Assembly (NCBI GenBank): GCA_001777515.1 | Contig: MFEF01000024.1 | Coordinates: 1-39,228 of the forward strand | Direction of reading: 5' to 3' | Source of the DNA: Candidatus Doudnabacteria bacterium RIFCSPHIGHO2_01_48_18 | GTDB taxonomy: Bacteria; Patescibacteriota; Doudnabacteria; UBA920; 2-01-FULL-46-14 | DNA length: 39,228 nt | Shown here: positions 6,088 to 12,403 of the stretch, one piece after another | Numbering within the stretch: position 1 is the first letter of the stretch | How the letters are laid out: the number at the start of each line of letters is the position of its first letter | Notes under the pieces: model-generated | The model's database searches: none | What the model saw: the letters and a program-made list of their open reading frames with translations, nothing else | Told to the model about the DNA's origin: nothing | Made by a program: the position numbers and the translations under genes

Positions 6088-7335
6088 ATGTCTTCAGAAC
6101 AAATATTAGTGGGGCTTGATATCGGAACCACAACCATCAGGGTCGTGGTCGGTAAAAAAGAGAACCCCGGAACGCCCCCGAGCATAATCGGAGTGGGCGA
6201 AGCCAAAGCTTCTGGAATCAGAAAGGGCGTTATCGTTGACATTGAAGAAGCCGTGTCTTCTATTTCTAAAGCCTTGGAAAAAGCCGAACGCATGACGGGC
6301 ATCCCGACCCAGCACGCGGTCGTGTCAGTGGGCGGCGCGCACGTGGTGTCGCTCGAGAGTCACGGCGTGATCGCCGTCGCCAGAGCGGACGGCGAGATCA
6401 CCGAGAACGACGTGGTGCGGGTGATAGACGCGGCGCAGGCCATCCAGGTGCCAACCAACCGCGAGATTTTACACGTCATACCCAAAGATTTTACGGTTGA
6501 TGGTCAGACAGGCATCAAAGACCCGGTCGGCATGACTGGCATCAGGCTCGAGGTGGACGCGCAAATCATCGAGGCTTCCATCCCTTTTATAAAAAATCTC
6601 ACGAAATGCGTGATCCAGGCAGGCATTGATATTGATGATTTGGTTTTGGCGCCGCTGGCCTCCGCGCAGGCCGTGCTCACCAAGCGCCAGAAAGAACTAG
6701 GCGTCGTGCTCATTGAGCTGGGGGGCGGCACTACAGGACTCGTGGCATTTGAAGAATCAGAACTCCTGCATACAAATATTCTCGCGGTCGGTTCGGATCA
6801 CATTACGAATGACATCGCGATTGGCCTGCGGACCTCTGTGGATGTTGCTGATACCGTCAAGCTCGAATACGGCCGGGCCATGCCGACTGCGGTTAAAAAG
6901 GACGAGGTTATCAATCTATCCAAAATCGACAAAAACGAAGAGGGACAAGTCTCAAGGCTTCATTTAACAGAGATCATCCAGGCACGCCTCGAGGAAATTT
7001 TTTCCATGGTCAACAAAGAGCTGAAAGCCGCCGGCCGAGACGGGCAGCTCCCGGCGGGCGCGGTATTGACTGGGGGCGGAGCAAAGCTGCAGGGGATAGT
7101 AGAATTGGCAAAAAAAGAACTCCGTCTGCCGGTACAGATCGGCTACCCCTTAAATATTTCCACAATCATTGACCGTGTTGATGATCCAGCCTATGCTACA
7201 GCCGTGGGCCTGGTGCTTTGGGCGGACGAATACCTTGCATCCGATAAAGCCGGCATGGGCAGGTTTGCCTCCAAGATTTTACAAAACGCTAGCATCGATA
7301 AAATTCGTAAATTTTTCAAGCAGTTCTTGCCTTAG
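6088..7335 (+). CDS. ftsA: Cell division protein FtsA
   Basis: A 415-residue actin-like ATPase that tethers FtsZ to the membrane. Visible elements are the phosphate-1 motif LDIGTTTIRVVVG (about 9-21), a FtsA-specific 1C domain with ITENDVVRVIDAAQ, phosphate-2 ELGGGTTGLVAF (about 211-222), the adenosine motif LTGGGAKLQGI (about 328-338) and a C-terminal basic amphipathic helix (SIDKIRKFFKQFLP) for membrane attachment. It starts directly after the yqeY stop and precedes ftsZ, the usual divisome order. Confidence 0.96.
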   Translation: MSSEQILVGLDIGTTTIRVVVGKKENPGTPPSIIGVGEAKASGIRKGVIVDIEEAVSSISKALEKAERMTGIPTQHAVVSVGGAHVVSLESHGVIAVARADGEITENDVVRVIDAAQAIQVPTNREILHVIPKDFTVDGQTGIKDPVGMTGIRLEVDAQIIEASIPFIKNLTKCVIQAGIDIDDLVLAPLASAQAVLTKRQKELGVVLIELGGGTTGLVAFEESELLHTNILAVGSDHITNDIAIGLRTSVDVADTVKLEYGRAMPTAVKKDEVINLSKIDKNEEGQVSRLHLTEIIQARLEEIFSMVNKELKAAGRDGQLPAGAVLTGGGAKLQGIVELAKKELRLPVQIGYPLNISTIIDRVDDPAYATAVGLVLWADEYLASDKAGMGRFASKILQNASIDKIRKFFKQFLP

Positions 7336-7353
7336 GTAAACTTGCGAAAAAAG

Positions 7354-7373
7354 CCCTAGACTTGCGTCTAGGG
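7354..7373 (+). terminator. Hairpin between ftsA and ftsZ
   Basis: A perfect 8-bp stem, CCCTAGAC/GTCTAGGG with loop TTGC. No T-run follows, so it is more likely an mRNA processing or stability element, or a weak attenuator, than a full terminator. Confidence 0.45.
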
Positions 7374-7406
7374 TATGGTGTATTATGCCTTTACTAATCG
7401 ACCCAA

Positions 7407-8564
7407 ATGCCGAGATCTACTGAAGTAAAACCAAAAATCGAGACCATTGCCCGGATCAAAGTGATCGGGGTTGGCGGCTCGGGGCACAACGCGATCCACC
7501 GCATGATCACAGCGGGCCTCACCAATGTGGAATTTGTGGCAATCAACACGGATGCCCAGGCCCTACACCACTCGAAAGCAGACAAAAAGGTACAGATTGG
7601 CAAACAGGTCACGAGAGGCTTGGGTGCTGGCATGAATCCAGAGGTAGGGCGGGCAGCAGCAGAAGAAAGCAAGGAAGAAATCCTCGAGGTTCTCTCCGGC
7701 AGTGACATGGTGTTTGTAACATGCGGCCTGGGTGGTGGCACTGGAACGGGAGCCGCGCCAGTGGTGGCTGAGCTTGCGAAAGAAGAAGGCATCCTCACGG
7801 TCGCGGTTGTGACCAAGCCGTTTGCGTTTGAGGGCGCCAAGCGCCGTGAGCTCGCGGAAAAAGGCCTTGAGGAACTCAAAGATAATGTCGACACTATCAT
7901 TGTCATCCCCAATGATCGCATTTTGCAGATTATTGATAAAAAGACTTCGCTTCTGGATGCATTTCGTACGGTAGATGATGTGCTCAGGCAAGGCGTGCAA
8001 GGCATCGCTGACCTTGTTACTACCCCTGGGCTTATCAACGTTGATTTTGCTGACGTGAAAAGCGTGATGTCAGATTCTGGCTCTGCGCTCATGGGCATTG
8101 GCCGCGGCTCTGGCGAGAACCGGGCGATTGAAGCTGCCAAACAAGCGATTGATTCGCCGCTTCTTGAGGTTTCTATTGATGGCGCCAGAGGAGTTTTGTT
8201 TAATATCACGGGTGGCAAGGACCTGGGTATGTACGAGGTTGATGAAGCAGCCAAGATTATCACCAAGAGCGTGGATAGTGATGCCAAGATTATTTTCGGA
8301 GCAGTGATTGACGAGGCTATGTCGGACGAGGTGCGCATTACTGTGATTGCTACGGGTTTTGATGAAATCGCGCGGTCGCGAAAAGCCATTCCGCAACAGC
8401 GCATGGCGCCGATTTCCGCGCCTTTAGGTTTTGGCGTAACTCAGGAGATCTCGGAAACCCCTGCCAAATCAACGTATTCGCCGAAAGCCGTGGATGAAGA
8501 TGGCGAGGACGAAGAAAATGAAGAACTCGACATCCCCGCGTTTATACGGAAGAAGATGAAATAA
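7407..8564 (+). CDS. ftsZ: Cell division GTPase FtsZ
   Basis: A 385-residue tubulin homologue forming the Z ring. The nucleotide-binding part begins at [12 protein letters not shown] (about 21-32); the G-box is [13 protein letters not shown] (about 107-119); the synergy loop [11 protein letters not shown] lies near 210-220. The acidic linker ends in the conserved C-terminal peptide [12 protein letters not shown], which binds FtsA. An ATG at 7385 is out of frame, supporting the start at 7407. The gene lacks its own terminator: a palindromic element starts 2 bp after the stop. A second, diverged copy of the last ~47 bp lies at 11107-11153. Confidence 0.97.
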   Translation: MPRSTEVKPKIETIARIKVIGVGGSGHNAIHRMITAGLTNVEFVAINTDAQALHHSKADKKVQIGKQVTRGLGAGMNPEVGRAAAEESKEEILEVLSGSDMVFVTCGLGGGTGTGAAPVVAELAKEEGILTVAVVTKPFAFEGAKRRELAEKGLEELKDNVDTIIVIPNDRILQIIDKKTSLLDAFRTVDDVLRQGVQGIADLVTTPGLINVDFADVKSVMSDSGSALMGIGRGSGENRAIEAAKQAIDSPLLEVSIDGARGVLFNITGGKDLGMYEVDEAAKIITKSVDSDAKIIFGAVIDEAMSDEVRITVIATGFDEIARSRKAIPQQRMAPISAPLGFGVTQEISETPAKSTYSPKAVDEDGEDEENEELDIPAFIRKKMK

Positions 8565-8566
8565 AT

Positions 8567-8662
8567 CCAGCACCTTCCTGTCGGGGTATTGCACCCCGCA
8601 GGAAGGCTATATTGAGCCATTCATCCCCGCAGCAAGCTGCGGGGTATTCTGGAAGGTGCTGG
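8567..8662 (-). repeat. 96-bp palindromic element, copy 2 (reverse orientation)
   Basis: Reverse complement of the consensus, with both 12-bp arms (CCAGCACCTTCC/GGAAGGTGCTGG). On the minus strand TTTTAT precedes it and ATTTAT follows. The target overlaps the ftsZ TAA stop codon but leaves it intact. It lies at the left end of the ftsZ-associated island. Confidence 0.92.
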
Positions 8663-8669
8663 ATAAAAA

Positions 8670-9071
8670 ATGAAAAAGTTATTCAGCGTAAAATTTTTTG
8701 TTCCCCTTTCAATTTTAATCGTCGGGGGGAGCGTTTTTGGGACATATTATTTGATTTCCGAAAAAAATAGAAATTCGTCCATAAAAAAATTTACTGAATC
8801 TTTTAGAGATTCCAATACGATTGAGACTAGTCAAACCACCCTTGAGATCGTGCCTGGAATGGTACGGCTTTTTCCTAATCGAGCCAAAGAAATTGCAAAT
8901 TTTTTAAGAGATCTACCAGATTTCGCCAGGGTAAGGGCGGTTGCAACAGATGGGAAAAAATTTCTTGTTGCGGCTGAAAGCTATTATCAGGCCGGTACGC
9001 ACCCGATAATAGCGGAATACGAGAATGGCCAATGGCGTGATGTTACTGATCGGGGAATGGTTATTGGCTGA
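8670..9071 (+). CDS. Membrane-anchored protein, N-terminal part of a split gene
   Basis: 133 residues: an N-terminal membrane anchor (about 8-29), a variable linker, then VRAVATDGKKFLVAAES...IIAEYENGQWRDVTD, which looks like one blade of a beta-propeller. The same kind of repeat continues in the next ORF, and the stop TGA overlaps the next ATG (TGATG at 9069-9073). Either two translationally coupled genes or, more likely, one gene broken by a frameshift. Low GC compared with ftsZ and nrdJ suggests transfer. Function unknown. Confidence 0.6.
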   Translation: MKKLFSVKFFVPLSILIVGGSVFGTYYLISEKNRNSSIKKFTESFRDSNTIETSQTTLEIVPGMVRLFPNRAKEIANFLRDLPDFARVRAVATDGKKFLVAAESYYQAGTHPIIAEYENGQWRDVTDRGMVIG

Positions 9072-10180
9072 TGGGTGGGAATAGTTTTAATGAACAATAT
9101 GACAATTATGTCTTGCTGAAATATAAAGATGGGCGGTTTGATAACCTAACTTCATTTTTACCGAAAGATAAAAGGAACCTCAGCATTAATTCACTGAATT
9201 ATGGTCCAAAGAAAGGCTGGCTAATCGGTTCTTGGCATAACGATGGTTCAGTAATACTCCGATACGATGAGAAGAGCATTTATAGTATCTTGGATTCCCA
9301 AAGTCAAACGCCCGGGCCAAACAAAAGGTTTCAAGTTCGCGCCATCGATAATGACGGCACTGATTATGTAATTGGCGGCACCCAATCTAGTGTGTCTTTA
9401 TACATAAACAGCGGCGGATTTGATAATGCAGTATTGGATTCCTATGAATCGACAAAATTTGCCCTAGGGACAGACACAGGCGCAATAAATGCTGTCCGAT
9501 ACGATCCTAATTCAAAAAATTACTCTAAATGGCTTCTAGCAACTGCCAATGGTCCAATGCTTGAGTTTGACTTGAGCAATATAAAGCGCGCTGACAAACT
9601 GCCATATAGTAACTTTTATTCTGACTTTTATAATGTTATGGAATTCCAAGGTTCTGATTTGCTGTTAGCGACTACTGGAGATGAGAAGACTGGTCGTTTT
9701 ATTAAGTTCAAAACGGTTTTTGGCAACTCTTTAAATCTTTTTGAGATGCATGAGCTAGTGCCATTTAAAAAAACTGGCGAGGTTGTTTCAAACAGGATCT
9801 CGGAAAGCCTAAAATGGTATGAAGCTATCGGAAAGATCAAGCTGGAGTCTAAAAGAGACGAACCTAAAAACACAAAAATAAATTTCTATGCCTCTCGTGA
9901 CGGCGGACGTAGCTGGCTGGCTTTCGATGGCAATTCCGATTTCGTCGATGTGAGGTTCGGTGGCAAGGATGTATTATGGAGAGCTGAGCTTTCCAGTAAG
10001 ACCGGTGAGCATAGCCCAACCTTGAGGCAAGTCATAGTTGATTATCAAGTAATTATTTCAGATTATATTCTGATTGCTTGTATGGCTGCAGTTGCCCTTC
10101 TTGAGGCACTCTTGTTGCTCATTATTTACAAGTTTTTTAACAAACCGCTTCGACCCGAGTTGCCAGGAACAACTTTGTAA
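9071..10180 (+). CDS. Beta-propeller-like membrane protein, C-terminal part of a split gene
   Basis: 369 residues with repeated short motifs such as YVLLKYKDGRFDNLTSFLP, GWLIGSWHNDGSVILRYD, DYVIGGTQSSVSLY and SDLLLATTGDEKTGRFIKF, consistent with propeller blades. They are followed by a discoidin/Ig-like region (FYASRDGGRSWLAF...) and one C-terminal membrane helix (about 333-356). With the preceding ORF it would give a surface-exposed propeller anchored at both ends. No enzymatic motif is visible. It is the main cargo of the island between the two ftsZ tails. No family name is offered. Confidence 0.65.
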   Translation: MGGNSFNEQYDNYVLLKYKDGRFDNLTSFLPKDKRNLSINSLNYGPKKGWLIGSWHNDGSVILRYDEKSIYSILDSQSQTPGPNKRFQVRAIDNDGTDYVIGGTQSSVSLYINSGGFDNAVLDSYESTKFALGTDTGAINAVRYDPNSKNYSKWLLATANGPMLEFDLSNIKRADKLPYSNFYSDFYNVMEFQGSDLLLATTGDEKTGRFIKFKTVFGNSLNLFEMHELVPFKKTGEVVSNRISESLKWYEAIGKIKLESKRDEPKNTKINFYASRDGGRSWLAFDGNSDFVDVRFGGKDVLWRAELSSKTGEHSPTLRQVIVDYQVIISDYILIACMAAVALLEALLLLIIYKFFNKPLRPELPGTTL

Positions 10181-10204
10181 ATTCGCCTACCAGGATGGAC
10201 AGGT

Positions 10205-10237
10205 AGCTCGACCATGATGGATCGAGCTTTTTCTTTT
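10205..10237 (+). terminator. Rho-independent terminator
   Basis: 7-bp stem AGCTCGA/TCGAGCT (10205-10211/10222-10228) followed by TTTTTCTTTT. It ends the propeller transcript just before the toxin-antitoxin promoter. Confidence 0.8.
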
Positions 10238-10240
10238 GTC

Positions 10241-10295
10241 TTGACAATTATTACCCGGTAATATATAATTATTACAGAGTAATAATTATATATTA
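10241..10295 (+). promoter_or_regulatory. Toxin-antitoxin promoter with two palindromic operators
   Basis: TTGACA (10241-10246), 17-bp spacer, TATAAT (10264-10269). The spacer is itself the palindrome TATTACCCGGTAATA (10249-10263). A second, much longer palindrome centred on 10277 spans about 10259-10295, with core arms AATTATTAC/GTAATAATT around AGA. It covers the -10 region, the transcription start and the sequence up to the antitoxin ATG. Both share TATTAC/GTAATA half-sites, as expected for autorepression by the RHH antitoxin-toxin complex. Confidence 0.75.
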
Positions 10296-10298
10296 TTT

Positions 10299-10538
10299 AT
10301 GGTCCAAAATGATCGCAAAAATACCGAAGTTTTAAGTGTTTCTTTACCGAAAGAACTAAAGCGCGATATATTAGAATTTTCAGAGGAGCTAGATATTCCC
10401 GTGAGTAAAGTGGCAAAAGACGCTTTGGAAAGCTATATTCTTCGGCGTCGTTGGGATGAAATTCAACGCGTTTTTGGTCCAGCGGCGAGGAAATTGGGCA
10501 TCAAGACTGACGAGGATGTGGAGCGCTTTTTTGGTTAA
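10299..10538 (+). CDS. Ribbon-helix-helix antitoxin
   Basis: 79 residues. The N-terminal TEVLSVSLPKELKRDILEFSEELDIPVSKVAKDALESYILRRRW (about 8-51) is a CopG/MetJ-type RHH DNA-binding domain. The C-terminal tail (ARKLGIKTDEDVERFF) would wrap the toxin. It precedes a PIN-domain gene by 11 bp and follows a palindromic operator, the standard VapB-like layout. There is no Shine-Dalgarno sequence; the leader is A/T only. Confidence 0.85.
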   Translation: MVQNDRKNTEVLSVSLPKELKRDILEFSEELDIPVSKVAKDALESYILRRRWDEIQRVFGPAARKLGIKTDEDVERFFG

Positions 10539-10549
10539 ATTCGGCCTGC

Positions 10550-10966
10550 GTGAAAATAGTTTTTGATACCAATATTTATATTGCCGCGGCATTGAACCGC
10601 GGCTTTATTCACAGGCTTGTCCAAGAGATTGTGACTGACCGTGAGATGCAAGTCTTTATTTCTAAGGACATTATCGTAGAATTACAAAATAAAATGGGAA
10701 TTTTTTTAAACAAGGGGTTGATTCAGCCGTACAATGTCGTTTATGTTTTTGAAACCATCAGGGCTTCTACTCAAACAGTCGAACCAAAGGAGCAAATATC
10801 AGTACAAGAGGTTGCGTCTGATGATTTCAAGATTTTGGAGTGCGCTGTTGCCGCAGAGGCAGATCTGATCGTAACCATGGATCAGGTTCTGCTGCGCCTC
10901 AAGCGCTTTCGCAATATCGGCATTGTTCACCCAAAAACCTTTTCTTTCATGTTCCCGCAAAAATGA
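10550..10966 (+). CDS. PIN-domain ribonuclease toxin
   Basis: 138 residues from a GTG start. The PIN signature is FDTNIYIAAAL at the N-terminus (D6) and SDDFKILECAVAAEADLIVTMD in the second half, giving the acidic metal-binding cluster (D6, the DD pair, E and the final D). PIN toxins cut RNA and are blocked by the upstream RHH protein. Its TGA stop overlaps the ATG of a third small ORF. Within the island it would act as an addiction module that opposes loss. Confidence 0.85.
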   Translation: MKIVFDTNIYIAAALNRGFIHRLVQEIVTDREMQVFISKDIIVELQNKMGIFLNKGLIQPYNVVYVFETIRASTQTVEPKEQISVQEVASDDFKILECAVAAEADLIVTMDQVLLRLKRFRNIGIVHPKTFSFMFPQK

Positions 10967-11106
10967 AGTCTAGAAAGCAATCTTATCTTGAAATTTTAAG
11001 GAAGACTCGAGGCGCTTGGGGAAAAGCTGGTAAAATTGACAAGCGGATAGAAAAACAAAGAAATACTATTGAGCTGAAAGCGGCAAAATACCGAAGAACT
11101 ATCTAA
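10963..11106 (+). CDS. Small basic protein following the PIN toxin
   Basis: 47 residues, MKSRKQSYLEIL...KYRRTI, very rich in K and R and probably helical. Its ATG overlaps the toxin stop (ATGA), pointing to coupled translation and a third member of the operon. No family is recognised; it may be a regulator or chaperone of the pair, or a decayed fragment. Its stop codon directly adjoins the duplicated ftsZ tail. Confidence 0.5.
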   Translation: MKSRKQSYLEILRKTRGAWGKAGKIDKRIEKQRNTIELKAAKYRRTI

Positions 11107-11153
11107 AACGAAGAACTCGACATCCCGCGTTCATTCAAAAGAAGATGAAGTAG
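11107..11153 (+). pseudogene. Duplicate of the ftsZ 3' end
   Basis: Aligns with the last ~47 bp of ftsZ (8517-8564) with six mismatches and one missing C. Restoring the C (in CATCCC near 11123) gives [14 protein letters not shown] and a stop, against [14 protein letters not shown] in ftsZ. Most differences are at synonymous sites, and the stops differ (TAG against TAA). So this is a diverged functional ftsZ tail, not a recent copy. The rest of ftsZ is absent here. Confidence 0.85.
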
Positions 11154-11166
11154 TTTAAATAAGAAC

Positions 11167-11202
11167 AAAGCTCTGTCAGGTTTGATCTTGGCAGGGCTTT
11201 TT
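11167..11202 (+). terminator. Rho-independent terminator, probably the original ftsZ terminator
   Basis: 12-bp stem (AAAGCTCTGTCA with TGGCAGGGCTTT, two G-T pairs) and a T-run. It comes 14 bp after the duplicated ftsZ tail, where a terminator would be expected before the island was inserted. Confidence 0.8.
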
Positions 11203-11221
11203 AGATCGTTCAGTCTAAAGT

Positions 11222-11399
11222 TCAGACGAACAGATCAGAGAGGTTTGCAGGCGGTTTTTTGAGAAGTTCCACCCCAGCAAGCGTTTCAAGTGTGGGCGGC
11301 TCGGCCTTCACCATAGCTTCCAATAACTCCCGGCACTCGTCCTGAATCGAGAAGGATATCCAGAACGGTTGATGTATCAATCGCTCTTGCCTGATTCAT
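11222..11399 (-). pseudogene. Small frameshifted ORF
   Basis: On the minus strand a Shine-Dalgarno (GGAGG) precedes ATG at 11397-11399. The first frame reads MNQARAIDTSTVLDIL; after about 20 codons the sequence continues sensibly only in another frame (SIQDECRELLEAMVKAEPPT, then LETLAGVELLKKPPANLSDLFV) to TGA at 11222-11224. The span of 178 bp is not a multiple of three. It looks like a small (~59 residue) helical protein broken by a single indel. Function unknown; it may be part of a decayed toxin-antitoxin pair. Confidence 0.4.
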
Positions 11400-11680
11400 T
11401 GTGATCCTCCGTATGTGGGGAAAAGTTTCGCCTTTTTGAAAGCCCGATCAACGGACTTAAAAGACGAGAGTCGTATCCTGATCAACAGAACCGACTCGCA
11501 GATAGTGTAAGGCAAGTGGGGGGATTGCACAATAACGGCTCACACGCGTCTGAGCCGTTGAAAAAGCTACCTCTCTCCCTCTCGCGATTACACTCAAGGC
11601 ACTCTCCCCTCGCAAGGGGAGAGGAAGAGTTTGCTTCGCTCTACTGTGGAAAAGTCGGAAAAAACGCGAAAAATCGCGGA
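11400..11680. repeat. Intergenic region with inverted repeats
   Basis: No gene is supported. A perfect hairpin AACGGCTCA/TGAGCCGTT lies at 11534-11559, sharing its stem with the hairpin at 161-192. A second, CTCCCCT/AGGGGAG, follows near 11606-11624. Confidence 0.5.
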
Positions 11681-11681
11681 T

Positions 11682-11738
11682 TTGACAAAAACTATATATA
11701 GGGATAGGCTGGGTACATAGACCACTATATATAGTGGT
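11682..11738 (+). promoter_or_regulatory. nrdR-nrdJ promoter with tandem NrdR boxes
   Basis: TTGACA at 11682-11687 is followed directly by the box core CTATATATAG (11692-11701). A second palindrome, ACCACTATATATAGTGGT, lies at 11721-11738 with the same core at 11725-11734. The centres are 33 bp apart, about three helical turns, the spacing known for NrdR box pairs. Box 1 lies between the -35 and the -10 region and box 2 is near or after the start site, so bound NrdR should repress the operon when dATP is high. Confidence 0.8.
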
Positions 11739-11837
11739 TTTGCAAAAACCCTGATACAAAAACCAACCGATTGTAGTTTTTACGCTGGAATATAAGAACC
11801 TGGAGGCCTATCTCTTTTTTGTCCCTAAAAATAAGCC

Positions 11838-12284
11838 ATGAATTGTCCTTTCTGCTCAAAAGAAGATACCAAAGTCATAGACAGCCGGGTTGCCTCGGAC
11901 GGCCTTTCGATTAGGCGCAGGCGCGAGTGCGAATCCTGCTCCGGCAGGTTCTCCACCTATGAAGAGGTGGAAATTCTGGACCTGGTAGTGGCCAAACGGG
12001 ACGGTCGGACCGAGCCATATGCCCGGGAAAAGCTGGAGGTTGGCCTTCACAAGGCTCTAGAGAAACGGCCGATCAGCCATGATGAATTTCGTCAGCTTGT
12101 TTCCGAGATTGAACAGGATATTCAGAAGAAAACCGAGAATAGCAAGATTGAATCCAAGGAGATCGGCAATATAGTGGTAAAAAAACTCAAGAAATTCGAC
12201 CAGGTCGCTTACATTCGTTTTGCTTCAGTCTACAGACAATTTGAAGATATAGAGGAGTTTAAGAAAGAATTGCAGAAGTTATGA
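11838..12284 (+). CDS. nrdR: Transcriptional repressor NrdR
   Basis: 148 residues. An N-terminal zinc ribbon has C3-x2-C6 and C31-x2-C34, with SIRRRRECESCSGRFSTYE following the family. The ATP-cone domain runs from about 47 (VVAKRDGRTEPYAREKLEVGLHKALEKRPIS) to about 137. NrdR senses ATP/dATP and represses ribonucleotide reductase genes. Here it is next to nrdJ and behind two NrdR boxes, so the operon is probably autoregulated. Confidence 0.96.
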   Translation: MNCPFCSKEDTKVIDSRVASDGLSIRRRRECESCSGRFSTYEEVEILDLVVAKRDGRTEPYAREKLEVGLHKALEKRPISHDEFRQLVSEIEQDIQKKTENSKIESKEIGNIVVKKLKKFDQVAYIRFASVYRQFEDIEEFKKELQKL

Positions 12285-12294
12285 GGGTCCTACT

Positions 12295-12358
12295 TGTCAT
12301 CCTGAGGTACTCCGAAGGATCTCTGGAGATTCTTCGGCGATTACGCCTCAGAATGACA
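12295..12358. repeat. Imperfect inverted repeat between nrdR and nrdJ
   Basis: Arms TGTCATCCTGAGG (12295-12307) and CCTCAGAATGACA (12346-12358), with an internal CCGAAGGAT / ATTCTTCGG pairing, form one long hairpin. It is a dispersed-repeat type rather than a terminator (no T-run), so read-through into nrdJ is likely. Confidence 0.6.
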
Positions 12359-12403
12359 GAAAGAGGTATGAGTTATCAATTATTAGTTATTAATTAAACA
12401 AAA

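Noticed and set aside
7394-8404. 336-residue ORF antisense to ftsZ
   Set aside because: A shadow of the ftsZ codon pattern with serine/threonine-rich low-information translation and no ribosome binding site; likewise the long antisense ORFs over nrdJ and hisS.
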